DNA from: Hymenolepis diminuta
Lineage: Eukaryota > Platyhelminthes > Cestoda > Cyclophyllidea > Hymenolepididae
Direction of reading: 5' to 3'
Assembly: GCA_900708905.1 (NCBI GenBank)
Contig: CAADRB010000023.1
Coordinates: 2,120,136-2,184,135 of the forward strand
DNA: 64,000 nt
In this document: positions 13,501 through 27,050 of the stretch, piece after piece
How positions within the stretch are numbered: position 1 is the first letter of the stretch
How the letters are laid out: each line of letters begins with the position of its first letter
Made by a program: the position numbers and the translations under genes
The notes under the pieces: model-generated
Database searches by the model: none
The model's input: the letters and a program-made list of their open reading frames with translations, nothing else
Told to the model about the DNA's origin: nothing

Positions 13501-16371
13501 AATTGAGTCACTGGAGATCATGCATGTAAACAGCTAAAGCTTACTGGTTCTACAAAGACTTTCGTGGAGGCGTTGTCTTTTGAAGGCACATAGAGACCGT
13601 CAACACCTTCTCGAAGGGCTGGATCAGCTCCAAGAAAATAGGGCTGCGAACTGTAAACGGGAGGCCGAAGGTTGCCTTGTCTGCGACAGGAAGATAGATC
13701 AAAGGTACCAGCAGGAGGACACTTAGGACCAGGGGTTTTGGGAGGACAGTATCCAAGATTATCTGGATTCATTGCCGCAGACTGTGCGGTTTCAGGCGTG
13801 CCGGACAGAGAAAATACCTATAATTAAGCGAAAAATAGCATCATTGATGATTTTACAAGTGTACACACCCCCCATACGTACAAAAAATCTGTCTACAAAT
13901 ATTAATTGCGGTATTTTCCGTTGAAACCCCCAATCTCACAATATTTAAATTTGATCTATTGTCTGAAAAATTCCTTTAGTGGCTATTGTCTCTGTAAGTC
14001 CGAAATAATGAACCTTAAACAAAAGACGAATCAGGCAGGTATTTTCACAGTTATTTCTTGACGTATCATCAACGGGAAAGTCGGGCATTAGAATACATTC
14101 GGAGATATGACCAAAAGCGAGTCACATAGTGAAGTAATCGCCATTAGCGGCTAATAGATGTCATTTTTATGAAAACTTGTTTTTTAGGAAAATTTAATAG
14201 ATTTTTATATTTTAATAATTTAGAAATATGAAAAAGCATCGGTTGAAGAAGTACTGAAAAACATTATTATCGTTTAAGACTAGGATTATTTAAAAACGGA
14301 CGAATAAGTATTAACTGACCTTGATTTTATCGGAATTGGTAAGTTTTCCAATTCCATCAGCTTGCATTTCGAAGGAACGGCAGAGATCAGCAACGAAAAT
14401 GAATCTTCTTGAATCCATTGTTAAGTCCGGTGCGACATGAGATCCATCTAGAATAGGTAAAAGAGAAATATTATCTACCTCTAACATTTTACCCTTGATG
14501 AACTAGATATAATCCTACCTGTTCCTATTATCTGATTGGCTTTATCTGATGACCAGACATCAACAGTACTAAAGGTGCAATCAAAGTTTTGTCATATAAT
14601 ACAGTAGTAAATGGAAATAGTTTTGCGATTTTCTTTAGTTTATAAGCTTACTCTTTGCCTTGAAAAGTCAGAATATTTCCTAATTTTGTCACGTCGTTAA
14701 CTCCCGTGTCAATTACGAATGGACCGACGTCAGTTCCGTTTTTCTACAACAAAAATACTAGCGGGTTGAACGGCCTATAGTAAACACGAGGAGTGTAAAC
14801 ATGAACGGCTAAGTTGTCAATAACATAGTTCTACTATGGCAACTAACTGACTTGGAACATCAAGCGCGCTGAACTCCGTTGGGAAAATATTCTCTTTAAA
14901 AACCTTATTCTAAGTGGATCATAGAAAAGTAAAATATCGTGTTAAGGAAACAAACTAGAAATTGAAATCATGTAACGTGATCGCACCACCGAAAAGTGTC
15001 ATTTTCTTTGGATACAATTATCATTGACGTATAAGTTCCTATTCGTAGAAGTGTTTCAGATTGCTTATTATCTCTGAACATTACGTGTTCCATTTTGAAT
15101 GTTCATATAGACCGAAAATACAAATCTGAATTCACTTTAATTAGGAATAGACTTTAGCTGGCCCATCAATTATCCATAAATAGCATTTTAAGATTAAATC
15201 AATATTATTGTTCACTTACCCCTAACATAAGGCCGACCTTAGGAGTGGGACACTTTTTACTATCAAAAGCGTTGCATACATAGGTTATGGGATCCACATA
15301 TCCCCAGAGAAATTTCGTCACAGAGGTCTTTACAAACAGTTTTGGTTTAATTAACAACGTCATGAAGGTATATTCTTCCGAACTCGGTCCGTTACCAGCC
15401 TCCATATTAGCTGCTATAGCCTAATTGGAAAGAAGACTGATAAATATTAGGAGATGGTATATAGCAATGATATTTAGTCGACACTTGCCACGAAAGGTGT
15501 ACTAATTCCGATCACAGTATCCTTGTCGGGATCCCCAATAGAAAGATTCCGATCAAGGGTGAAAATAAGACGCTGGTAGAAGGATACCTGAGATGTATCA
15601 TCTTTGGGCCAGGTAATATTTGTTTTTATTCGTTTCTCTCTGAATGAATACATAATTGTGTAATGTAAGCAGATAATTCCTAAATAATATAAAAACATCA
15701 CCCGAAGCCTACCTGTAGACATAGGGCCCGAGCTGTTGAACCCGTGGTTTTCCACCCTTTTCAATTTCTTTTTGATTGGTGATATTGAAAAGGTAAATCG
15801 AGAAGAGAATGGGGGTATCTGGACTCACCCATTGAGAATACACAGAGGATGATGGTGTTATTGCAACGTTCTACAAGTAAACAGGAGATAGATTTTGACT
15901 ACCTAATTGGATATCACCAGTGAAAAATGTTATTTAAGTTATGAACTAGTGGACTCGCCCATGGCTAAGTTATCAAATAGAATGACTGTAGGTTTATAAA
16001 AAGGATAAGTTGTAGAACAATTTATGAATCAGAGCATTACTAACTTATCTACAATCCCGCAAAAATAAATCCAAAACGGATCTGATCCGAGGATTAACTA
16101 AACTTATTCATTTGTGGCCTACTAAGTAGGCTATAGAATAGAAAATAATATACTGAAGCATAGGTAAAACACAAACGAGTAGAGGCGTTTGGAAATTGTA
16201 GAATGCTAACAAAACTAAAGATCAGTATCAACTTACTCCATAGATCATTCGGGCCACGAGTTTATCAAAGGAACCGTAGATAGCAATTAGGGCTATTGTA
16301 GTCAGCAGCAGGACACCACATAAAATGCCTACTGCGATGGCAGACTTTTTTGAACAATTTTTACTGGCCAT
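10513..16371 (-). CDS. CD36/LIMP-2/SR-B family scavenger receptor, copy 2
   Basis: This is a second class B scavenger receptor, a paralogue of the gene at 620-9081 on the opposite strand. Exons in transcript order: 16371-16237, 15870-15713, 15639-15489, 15420-15220, 14743-14652, 14568-14519, 14447-14320, 13817-13545, 12051-11978, 11730 running into the assembly gap, 10942-10688, and a tentative last exon 10566-10513. The first exon starts MASKNCSKKS and holds an N-terminal membrane anchor. Landmarks are IYLFNITNQ, LGPYVYRE, FLWGYVDP, GPFVIDTG, IIGTDGS, CPPKTPGPKCPP..FDLSSC and YKRLQISIYVRPSK. A second membrane helix (RFLLLIVIGVVLGLLAIFMF) and a basic cytosolic tail follow. The intron at 15488-15421 needs a GC donor (GCAAGT). 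The exon matching copy 1's YLPMAWFE exon begins at 11730 and is otherwise lost in the N run. The final exon and stop are the weakest part. N-terminal start and receptor identity are firm. Confidence 0.88.
11203..11700. other. assembly gap of 498 N
   Basis: There are no bases here. The gap falls inside the minus-strand CD36-family gene and hides most of the exon that should follow SKAMA and carry the membrane-proximal segment of the ectodomain. Apparent open frames across the gap are artefacts. Confidence 0.99.
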
Positions 16372-19300
16372 GGAAGATGAGTTTTACTGTATCTAATATG
16401 GGAATTAAGTTGGGTGAAAGTGCAAATTGGGATGGGTGATTTTAAGTGAACCATAATGAAATTCAGTAAGGCTGAGATGACTTCTTACAGAATTAGATGG
16501 AAGCTTCAGAAGAAATCTAACATACCAAGCAGTAGATATGAGGAATAGTACGGGGCCCTATCGCTAAATTGCTGTCACATGAGCCATATCATCTAATCAG
16601 CACGAAGAGCCAATGAGCACACAGAATAGTGACCTTCGATTAACCAATAGTAGGAATTGTTCTCTCTACCAATCAAATGTTGGGTCCTGTGTGACTAAGA
16701 TATCTGCAAGTGGACTCCCACGCGAAATAGACTCTATTGTGTCCAACCTGCGTTTGGGCCTTTGGCCATTTCAAATGAGCTCTATTCTTATGCAAGAATT
16801 ATTTGATTAAGTAAGTATCGAGTACCTTATTGTCAGTCTAGCATATTACCCATTAAGGTATTTAAAATGTACCATCACATGAATTAGTGAAATTTTCATA
16901 GTCCACATCTGGCTTATTTGTGTTGACTAGCTGCATCTGAATGTTTAGAAGTCAGATTGCTTTATTTCTGTCAATCAAAGTGGTGTGAACATGTATATGG
17001 AATAAGGTTTGACAGAAAACGTTCTTACCCTCTTGTAAAAAACACTAGTGAGAGTTCACATTATTGCGTTTTGGAAGAGAATAAGTTACTATTTAAGTCT
17101 CCTCAAGAGACATGCTTCCACTACTTTCCTTAAATGATTCGATGTAGTTTTAATCAGTCAATTTGGATATATTAATTGGAGGGATGCATTAAAGGGGGAA
17201 AGATATAAGCAAATGACAGCATGCTCGGAGATCACGGCACTATACAACATTGGTGTTGATAGCACAAGCATGAATTGGTGTTAAGCTATTGACTAATTCA
17301 CGTTTTATGATGCCCCGAAATCTCTTCAGATACTCACACATAGGCATATTGCAAACGATTTCAACAACTTATCGAAAAAATATACATTTTGCTAACTTTA
17401 GAATTAATTTGGACGTCTAGAGGTAATAGGATGGCGAAAAAGTGTTTCGTTGAGTTATCTAAATGAAATTGAGCATAATCATTCGCAGAGAATCGGCTGT
17501 CATGATCCATAAAAATTATTTATATAGTGTTAATGAAGAATAATGACCTAAATGAGTGCCTCCTACTTCCGTTTGAACATTCTACATGAAAGAGGAACAT
17601 GCAATAGATGATCCCAAAGAATAAGCGAACGAGGAGATTAATACAATTCAATACGCCTATTTCCACAGCTCAAATCGCTGAACCCCATTCCAATAATTGA
17701 GGCTCATCTTATATTTATCCAAATAGATTCGCACCAATGTGAATCTTCATCCTTGATAATCATTATCTAAAACATTTGCATTTTATAGAAATCAAATTAA
17801 GTTTTATCGTATATTTAAGTTCATTTTAATTTATAACAAATATGGGAAAAGGATTTTGACCGATTATCACAAGGAAGGAAAGGTACCGAAGCTGAAGAGG
17901 TTATTAAACATTTCAAGGTCTAATATACTAACATTTATCGAATTCTGCTTTCAGTCAATCTAAAACTGAGTGCTAAGCATAACTGATGATTACCCAATAT
18001 ACAGTTTAAACTATCAGTTCCACCAAATAACCGGTCTTTTACTTATATCAGGTTATATTCGGAAGTTAAGAATGTGCAAAGTAATGCCGAAAAATTGCAA
18101 GTTTTAATTACTGGAAGTATCAATATATAAAGAAAGAGAGATAGTCCAAATAGGATAAGAAGGAGGAAATGGAGCATCAAAAGAGTTGTTCAATTACTTC
18201 ACTTTCCAAAATCCTATCTTCTGGATTAGATCCCTAAGTTACTGACTGATAGTATATGCCCTGCAGTACTCAGGGTTGGATGACGGGTCTTAGAGATTGA
18301 TCATGGTATCACGATACATCCACCGATGAGCAGCTGGATGGTAATAGCTAAGATATCTTCAAATTAATAGAGCTTAATAAATTTAAGAAGAGATGAATAA
18401 TTGTATAACAAACATTGTGAAGCATCAGAGACAGGTCATGAAAAATGTGAACATATTATCATTTGTTGAGAAGAAATAAGAACAGTTATTTACCTCAAAT
18501 TAGTGTTTTAAATAAATAAATATATTTATCAAAATTCGAAAAGTCATTTCTGAAGATAAAAGCTATTATATTTCAGAAGTGTAATTTAAAAAATTACCAA
18601 TAACATAGTTGGAATCCACTCATTGATTCTGCTACCTTTCTCTAGCGAATGCGTTAGCGAAGGAGTGCTGAAATTTCTCATTTCAAAATAACACTGAGAT
18701 TTGCTTGTAATTTAATTCAATTTTATTAAATTTATTAAAGTGATTTTTGCACTCATATTTGCTTTCTCATAAAGCCAAAATATTTCTTCCGATCAGTCAA
18801 ACAATTTTCTACAACTTGATGCACACCAAATTTTCGATTTGAAGAATAGGAAGGCGTGCAATGAAAAGCATTAAGTTCATTGATAAAAATCGTTTTCTAC
18901 GATGTTCCAGTTAAATTAAAAACAGTTCCAAAATTTCGATTCCCTTCGAGTAACTATCGGCATTTTTTCCTAAGAGTTGGTAGATATGTGTTTAAATCCA
19001 ATACCGATTTAAAATTAGAATATTCTTTAGGGATTATAATATACTCTTTATTAATAACGAAACCTATTCTCGAAAAGTTCTGAATACTATTGGCTGAAAT
19101 TGGAAGAACAGTTTGAGCCCCTGGATCTTTAATAGAAATTTAATAAAACAAAGGTTTCATAATACAGTTATGTTGACATTAATTCATTTAACTCGCTGTC
19201 CGACATATCCCAAATCAGTAATGATAATAATCAGTAATAGTAACTTGGTGCAAGATGCTGCGAACTGAAATATCTGTATTATGAAGGTAAATTTAAGGTG

Positions 19301-22300
19301 AATTTTATTTTCTTGAAGAAAAGTTTGATCTCACATTTTTGTAACAATGATTAAATATTACATTAATTAACCTCACCTTTATGAAAAGGAATTCGTCATG
19401 CTTTTAAAGAAGTTTTTACCATTTTGGTTCACTTGTAATGGGCATAAGCCCATTAAAATTAAAAGTTGAAAATGATGTTAATGTCACTTTACTTATCGAC
19501 AGCTATACATAACAGAATGATAACTATAAATGGGATTTTTGTATTGCAAAAGGGAGGCTATTCGAAATTTGTACTTGCGATTTTGAATGTAAAAGGGAGG
19601 ATAAAGAGGATTACTATTGCGACAAATGAAGTATCACGAAGTATCAGGTTGAAATGAATTTTTTTCCAAAAAGAGAAAATAAGGATTATGTTTGAATATA
19701 CAAACTGAATTGTAATCTAAAAGGTAGAGGCATATAAAGCTGTAGTTCATCCGTCTTCATTACGTCTCTCTAGGCTATCTAGAATCACTTCACCAAGAAA
19801 GTAAAGATTAGAGATCTCTAATTGCATTTCAACCTTCACAGTCGCCAGTCACTTCCAAATGACCGTTACCAATAGGAGCCTATGTATGTTAATTGCCGTC
19901 TTCAAATAGTTTCATTAGAATAGAATAATTAATCCGGTTTGTAGGTTGTGTACTTGATTAATCATAATGATTAACTAAGCTCAGCTATTTTAATAGGTTG
20001 ATCTATACGCAGTTTGTGAGTCCTCGTAAATTTTAGTGTGAAGTAAAGGAACTTCGATAATCTTTCAGCTCGAAAACATACACTGGGTCCCTTTTACTCT
20101 CAGTTACTTGCTCTATCTATAAGATGTGGCTTGATAATGATCTATTTAGGCCTTGCTTCCTGACAGGGTAAACAATTCAAAAGGAGGAAAGACAGCCTTA
20201 ACCATAATGAGTTGCACTTTAAGCATAAAAACATATCCAAAATAGCTCTTTACTTAACGCACAGTTATCTTTTTGACAGGAGGACGACAAACATAGTTCA
20301 AGGCCACAAAGTCTGTTTCAAGTCTCGGGATCACTCATCAACCACATCAATATGCAGCACTCTCTGTTCATAATATCTTGATATCTAGTCGTCGATTCGC
20401 TAGTGTGATGATGTTCGGAAAGCAACCACATGAAAAAGACTTTACTCCTATAAATTGATTTTATTAAATTAATAAAATGTGTTGAAGTAACTACCGACTG
20501 TCTTCTCCCTTCTTACTGGTTGGAGTTAAATGTGGTCTAACAGCATTTTGGAATCACGTAAAACTTGGAGTTCAACTGTAAAACGATTGCAGTTGAACCC
20601 TAGAACGGTGTTTAAGTACAAAACTATTTATGGCAAATATTTTCGACAAGCGCATGAAATCTGGCATGATATAGGCTGAGAAGAACAGTATACAGATACG
20701 AATAAGACAAAATGAATTTCACATGCCTGAGAATTCTAGTTCCTGTTACTCCAAATGTAAGACATCATATTAAGACCACAGAGTCGTTAACGTGGAAAAA
20801 TTATTGGACAGTATGCTGATTGCCATGTAAAAACACGTTTGATTGAACAAAGAGATCCATGGCCACGTCAAAGGAAATAGTCTGTGTAAAAGGTGTCAAC
20901 TTTACGAGTTCACTTGGAACTTGAAAAGTGAAATGAAAAACTATTTTAGATCACAGAATTATAACTGCTATAGAGCTGAGCGATCCCTTTCATAATTGAA
21001 TCTCAGCTTTGAAATTCACAGTTCAAAATCCACTTTAACATTTGCGAAACATTACGACTTTTTATTGCTTGCCGAGGATAAATCACAAGAATTCGAAGCC
21101 CCAGAACAATTCGAAAAATTTGGCGGCAAAAGAAGTTTAGACGTGTTTACGTCTAACTGGTGAATGCAAAGGACAATTTTCTGTAAAAAATGTATCAATA
21201 ATACCTAAGTAAACATCAGCAGACATTTTGTTGACGCCTTAGGTTACATTATAACAGAAACATAAGGCGAAAATATTGATCTTATTGGTCTTGAATGAGC
21301 AACTAGAATCGGATGCTCCCGATGGCATCTATTTGCAGAGTCAGATAATGGAAAGTTCAGCGAGTCCTCGAAGTGGTAAATTGGCGAATTACTGACCAGT
21401 GGCCTAAAATATCCTACTGAAAATAAAAGGATAAAATCCTATTAGAGTCGAGTACATTTAGGACATTATGACCTCATTTTTTAAGAATTGATCTAATGAA
21501 TTTCAGACCATATAAGATGATTATGGACTTCAAAGTCTCCTATTCTTAAGGTTATTATTTGTTGGTGCTTCAAAAATTAATACTCTAACTTTATTGAAAT
21601 TTACACTAAGTTCAACTTCTGACAAGATGCTAACAATGCTCACAGTCGCACAATTTATATTTTGTCTCGGGATTAGCAATTCATGTCAGTGATCTCAATA
21701 TCGTGCACTCATTATGCGGGCGTACGTCACTCCTGACAGCTTGACAGTTAGTCGGGACAACAAATTATCATCGGTTGGTGGTGTCTGACATTCAAATATA
21801 AATAATATTCATAAATAGTCTCTGTTAGATTAATAATTTGCCTTGAAATAAGTACACTTTTGTCTTATCCCTATCTCTCAGTCTGAGCCAACTGTAGCCT
21901 AGATATATCTAGTTGACACGGATCATAGCGACAGAAACTAGACTTCCTAATATTGCGAAGGTGCTGAAAGAGTCTTACTTTACAGAAGTCCTCAATTGAA
22001 GACACGAATGATGAAAGTTTTTTGCAAGTATTTAAGAAAATGACATCGGGTGACATTTAGTCAAAGTATGTCTATAAATTAAGGTAAGTCTAACGCAAAT
22101 CGCATAGAATGGCAACTGAAAGTGGTAAAATCGAATTTACTTATATCGCGAACAAGTGACCGCCTTTTCAATTGAGAGAAAAGAGACGAGTGTGGATGAT
22201 GATGGCGACCGCTGATAAGGAATCCCCACCTTTATTTACCAAGAACGGAAAATTAAGTAGTTTAAAACTAACAAATATTATTATTAAATAATATTTCCAT

Positions 22301-25170
22301 TAAATGACTATTTTTCGTATTAATTTTCCCTATCTTTGATATTTGTGTGTTTATGATTTACTGGAAATAAAGTAAATTTCACGGAAAAATGAATTAAGCT
22401 AAAAGTAATTACATAATCATGAAGAAATATAACTTAAATCACATTTAATAAATAAATATTCTTCTAATATTTAATTTTCTATTAATATTATATCAAAGTT
22501 TATTCTCGATGTGAATGTACTGAATATTGGATTTCCTAATGGACTTTGGATAGGTTCCGCACAAATATAACACGAAGTTGACGCAAACACAACATTTATG
22601 GATGATTGCACTTTCATCGGCATTTTGAAATATAACAAACATTTCATAATTATATAGGAATCTGTTCGTTTCTGATTAGACAGAGAAATATTTTTCACGA
22701 CAAGATCAATCATCGTTCATTGTATTATATACCTATCGAAAATAGAATTCCTGTGATTGGTTCAATCTTCTTCAGCCATCTACAATCAGGCCAAACCCCA
22801 TTCTCACGTATAAATAGATTCCAAATTCTATCAATAGATCTAGTCTGGTCTCGATAATAGGCTTGTTTTGTATGGTTAATCCCTCTTTTCTCTATTTTTG
22901 AGGCCTGAGCAACTATAAATACCTTATTTAGGATGGCTTGGCTATACACTACAACGATTTGAAATTAATAAGAAGAGTGATATTTCCAACAATGTAATCA
23001 AATCAGCTAGTTAATTTTTAAAGTCAAAAGACAGTGCTGTTGGGTGACTGGTTCCATTTAGTTAAATGTGACTTTATCATTCAAAGTAGTCATTAAAAAA
23101 ATGAACAAGAAGATCATCTCTGCTTTGTACGAGTCAGAGGATATCCGAAGAACCTGGATATTCTGTTAGATTCTTATAACTTTCGTAAGTGTAAGTGATT
23201 TTGCAAATGGAACTGTAAGAGACAAAGTATTTCAATTTCCTTAAATTAATTTGTTTTTGTATTTCTTAATCCTTACTGTTACTGTTAGTGATCAAGTATT
23301 CAATAAAATCCTATCCCAGGGAATTAAACGAATATTTGCTCATTGTGATATTATCTGAATATTTCGATTGAAGATACTTCCTTTCTTGTGAACACTTATG
23401 ATACAAGTTTTGTAATAAAATTTGGCATTGAGGAGCTTAATTCTACTCGTGGGGTTATTTCTATAGCCCCTCAAAAGTTATTTTAATTTAGGGACAAACG
23501 ATAATATAGGTCCACTTGAGGCATCGATCATGCTATCACTTAATATACAATACGAGCTATGCATGGTTGAGACATGGAAGAAAGAATTTGCGTTCGTTAA
23601 GACCAATCGAGCATGGCATCAATTCCTCCATCTCGACTGACAAAGTTCAGTCTAAAAGAATTCAGTAAATTAATGAAATACAATACTTATTATAGTGATG
23701 AATACTGGCCAAAAATAAATAAATACTACAGAGTTTTAGCGGAAAGATGTAGCGAGCAAAAAATAACCAATTTCAAATTTTAATAGAAGCCCAATACCTT
23801 TGTGCCTCATATCTTAAATATGAAGGGGTCATCAAGCCGTAACCTGTCAAAAATTTAGTCTTAAATCCATGAAAAATGCAATCAGAAGTAAGTACTACTC
23901 TAAAAGTTACCGCGCATGACAAGAGAAAGTTAATCACTTAAAAGAGAATCGTGATTGTGAGTGGGAGATTCGTGTGGCAATAAGAAAGGCAAGGCAAATT
24001 GAGGAACTGAATTGCCTGACTGCAAATGAATAGGTAAATTCGGAAACTCAAAAATATTTTTATATATGAAATCAGTGTGGATAATTTGTATTATTTAGTA
24101 AATTGTTTGGAACTGTTACTGAATCCTTAAAAGTAGCATTGAGTGATGACGTGAAAGTGCGCCAGAAATCTCAATTTAAAATTTTCAGTTGAATATGTAG
24201 TACGCCTATAATCTGATAATCATTGAATCGATGGATGCATAAATACAGATGATACAAAACTTGTTACTGCGATGAAATCCATTTGATGCTACTGACATGG
24301 GTTAATGTTTTGAGAAAAAGCCGCACCATTCAGACATTGATTGTTTTCTTTGAGCTAACTGAATTAATCTCGTAAATAATTCAATATTTCTACGACCATA
24401 TCATAATTTCTCCCTCATCTAACTTCAAAAGAGTATTAATTTGCCTTTGAATAAAGTGATTTGGGGTGAAGATTTTTGAATTTATAAGGTTGACCAGTGA
24501 TGGTTTTAAGAATAGCTAACCCCGGGCATATATATTTACGAGAGACATTATCGCCGATTTTATAAGCTTGTCAATCGTGCTTCTAAGTGGCAAGTAATAA
24601 AGTAGCAAAATTGATTTTTTTAAGAATTAACTTACCAATCAGTTTCATTTTCAATTAAAAAAGCACATTAGCACCCTCCTGGCAGTAAAGTGAATTTTCG
24701 TGCATTTTGATTCAATAATTTAACTAAGAGATGCAATCGTTTACTAATTTAATTATGTACATCTTTTAGTAACTGATTTCAAATATTTTAAATGCCATGA
24801 ATATTAGATGCGAAATCTGACCACTTTAAATGGCCAAATATTAAAGTACAAACTGTGCTGGTATATGAGAACAAGCATATACTTTTGCATTAACGTTAGG
24901 TCTACCAGAGCCACGTCAATCGAATAAATGGAATAAGTCAAGCCACTCATGTCACCGGATCAGTTCGGAGGTGGCAGGCATTCCGATTGATTAATACAAA
25001 ACACTTCTTCGTTAGACGTGATAGTCCGACCTGTTTAGGTATCTATGTGCAAACACGCAAACACACAACTGGACCGCATGTGGGCACTGTAGTGTAGATC
25101 TTATCGACACTCAACCATCTCTAATCGCCAGGTGTTGATAGACATCTGCTGGCTATAGCAGTTTTAAAAC
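16372..25170. other. long gene-poor AT-rich region
   Basis: This stretch of about 8.8 kb contains only short open frames with no recognisable domains and no convincing exon/intron chain. It starts with the promoter side of the minus-strand CD36-family gene. Some less AT-rich patches, for example near 21650-21800 and 24900-25140, may be old repeats, but I could not assign them to a family. No tRNA or rRNA was recognised. Confidence 0.45.
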
Positions 25171-25472
25171 TGTTAGAAGAAATGATAATTATTTTCCCCC
25201 GTTCCCAATATTTCTTCTATGAACAAAAATGTATTTTCTTTCTTTATTTCCCCCACCGATACACTTAACACTTGATCATTATTCGTATTTGTTTAAGTCG
25301 ATACCGATTGAGTGTGAGTTTCGTTATACACGCGTGTTGACTATAACGTGNNNNNNNNNNNNNNNNNNNNNNNNNNNNNNNNNNNNNNNNNNNNNNNNNN
25401 NNNNNNNNNNNNNNNNNNNTTGTTGGCTCTGCTAGATTACTATCCGAACTCCTAGTTGGTTACGTTATAGCA
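25171..25472 (+). mobile_element. solo LTR of a retrotransposon, with perfect 5-bp target duplication
   Basis: The segment begins TGTTAGAAGAAATGATAA, ends CGTTATAGCA, and is flanked on both sides by the direct repeat AAAAC (25166-25170 and 25473-25477). TG...CA ends and a 5-bp target duplication are the signature of an LTR retrotransposon. No internal coding region adjoins it, so it is a solo LTR left by recombination between two LTRs. The same sequence occurs in the opposite orientation at 46054-46339 and 54484-54777. A 69-base N run (25351-25419) lies inside it. Confidence 0.85.
25351..25419. other. assembly gap of 69 N inside the solo LTR
   Basis: This N run interrupts the solo LTR. The two sister copies suggest the missing stretch is the middle of the LTR. 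Repeat content is a likely reason for the gap. Confidence 0.97.
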
Positions 25473-26285
25473 AAAACAAAGAAAACTAATTTCATAATTG
25501 GCCCTTTGTGATGTTAATAAATTTGAAATTGTTTACATATAGTTACTCATAGTATTGAAAAAAATAGATGGCACAAATATTAACGAATATGGTAGGGGAT
25601 GATGAGAAATACATAAAGGGTTATACGTGGCAAAACGGTAATATGAGACAGATATGTATTTCAAGATATAAAATGGATGCGTATTGCATTTTTCCAACTT
25701 TACATTCAAATTATATTAAAATCATAAAACGGACGGAAATCACTTGGGTTAACGTGGGCTTATCTTACAGTAATAAAATTGACAAGAAAATAATAATATT
25801 TGTCATTAAAGAAAAATTTTTCCTTAGCCCATTTTGTATAAAACAGTTGTATAATCAATCTACAAAATTGTTTCATATTTGAAGTACATGTTGCGGAATA
25901 TAATGACTACGCATTCAACTGCAAGATCGGACAAATTGGAAGTTAATAAAAGTATCCCAGCGACAACCTGGAACGCTATATATATAAACTAAAAAATGAC
26001 TAAAAGGTTATGAATATTTTATCTTAAATGTAATGATAAATTATTTAAAATTCATCGTTCGATCTTATCTAATAATCCAATGTTTCCATTCAGTTATCTA
26101 TGAACTAGTAATTCTAAAAGACTGAATTCTCATTTAAATTTATTTTAATTCCTTGTTGTGCTTTTAATTAATTATGTTGATCATAGTATGTTTCGTTTTA
26201 ATTATCAGTTAAAGAGCCGCGATTGGTGTAGGTTCTATTGGCTTCTGACTTTTGTTTTGTCTAGAACTTTCTTTTTTGCTTACAC
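25473..26285. other. upstream region of the J-domain gene
   Basis: This is AT-rich sequence between the solo LTR and the start of the J-domain co-chaperone gene. A 104-codon open frame at 25568-25882 has no recognisable domain and looks like chance. The promoter and 5' untranslated region of the downstream gene must lie here, but no clear TATA box or heat-shock element stood out. Confidence 0.35.
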
Positions 26286-27050
26286 ATGGAGGAGGTTGAT
26301 TACTACGCTATACTCGAAGTTGATCGCTCTGCAAATAGTGATGCAATAAAAAAATCTTACCGCAAATTGGCACTAAGATGGCATCCTGATAAAAATCCTG
26401 ACAACAAAGAAGAGGCTGAAAAGCGATTCAAACTTGTGAGTGAAGCATATGAAGTTCTTTCTGACCCTCGGAAACGTCAAATATATGATCTCCATGGCAA
26501 AGAAGGATTATCATCTGGTGTCCCTGGTCCTAGTGATTTCAGTGGATTTGACGATATTTTCCACTTTCATGATCCCTTTGAAATATTTGCTCAAGTTTTC
26601 GGGTCTTCAATTTTTGATATCCTTGGATCTCCATTTCCTCATGGAAATTCTCATGGTCATAGAACTCGTGCGCATCGTCGACATAATCCTTACGAGCAAG
26701 GTCGTAGACACACTGTACGTCCTGCTGATACCTTTGACTTGTTTTCCGGCATCGGATTTGGCGGCGGAATGTTTAGCAGCGTGTTCGATGACATGTCAGG
26801 AGGATTTGGTGGCTCAAGTGGATTTTCTTCCGTTTCATCGTTTAGCAGTGGCGGCGGATTCGGAGGTGGAATGGGAAGATCAATGTCCTCTTCAACGCGT
26901 ATTGTTAACGGCCGTGTCGTCAATACCACAACCGTGCGTGAAAACAATATTGAAACAATCACTGAAACAGTGGATGGACAAGTTGTTCGTACCGAGACTA
27001 GACCTTGTGTCAACGATGCATCTTCCTCATCTATTTACCTAGGTTTCTAA
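26286..27050 (+). CDS. DNAJB6: class B J-domain co-chaperone (DNAJB6-like)
   Basis: This is a 254-residue Hsp70 co-chaperone in a single exon. The J domain spans about residues 4-70, with the catalytic HPD triad at 33-35 that stimulates Hsp70 ATPase. A short phenylalanine-rich region follows ([19 protein letters not shown]). Next comes a Gly/Ser/Phe-rich segment at about residues 155-205. The C-terminal tail begins [11 protein letters not shown] and resembles the short beta-strand tail of the DNAJB2/B6/B8 group. It has no zinc finger and no class A/B1-type substrate-binding domains. That group suppresses protein aggregation in cytosol and nucleus. Assignment to DNAJB6 rather than a close sister is by layout, not by a search. 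The start is the first ATG before the J domain and gives [12 protein letters not shown], as in the family. The gene has no introns, unlike most neighbours. Confidence 0.93.
   Translation: MEEVDYYAILEVDRSANSDAIKKSYRKLALRWHPDKNPDNKEEAEKRFKLVSEAYEVLSDPRKRQIYDLHGKEGLSSGVPGPSDFSGFDDIFHFHDPFEIFAQVFGSSIFDILGSPFPHGNSHGHRTRAHRRHNPYEQGRRHTVRPADTFDLFSGIGFGGGMFSSVFDDMSGGFGGSSGFSSVSSFSSGGGFGGGMGRSMSSSTRIVNGRVVNTTTVRENNIETITETVDGQVVRTETRPCVNDASSSSIYLGF

Noticed and set aside
24900..25140. Possible similarity to 59450-59560 (GGAGG and CACTCA blocks).
   Set aside because: Shared words are short and out of register; it does not exceed what chance could give by eye.
26440..27042. Open frames of 200 and 107 codons overlapping the J-domain gene in other frames.
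   Set aside because: They are shadows of the DNAJB coding sequence, with no domain of their own.
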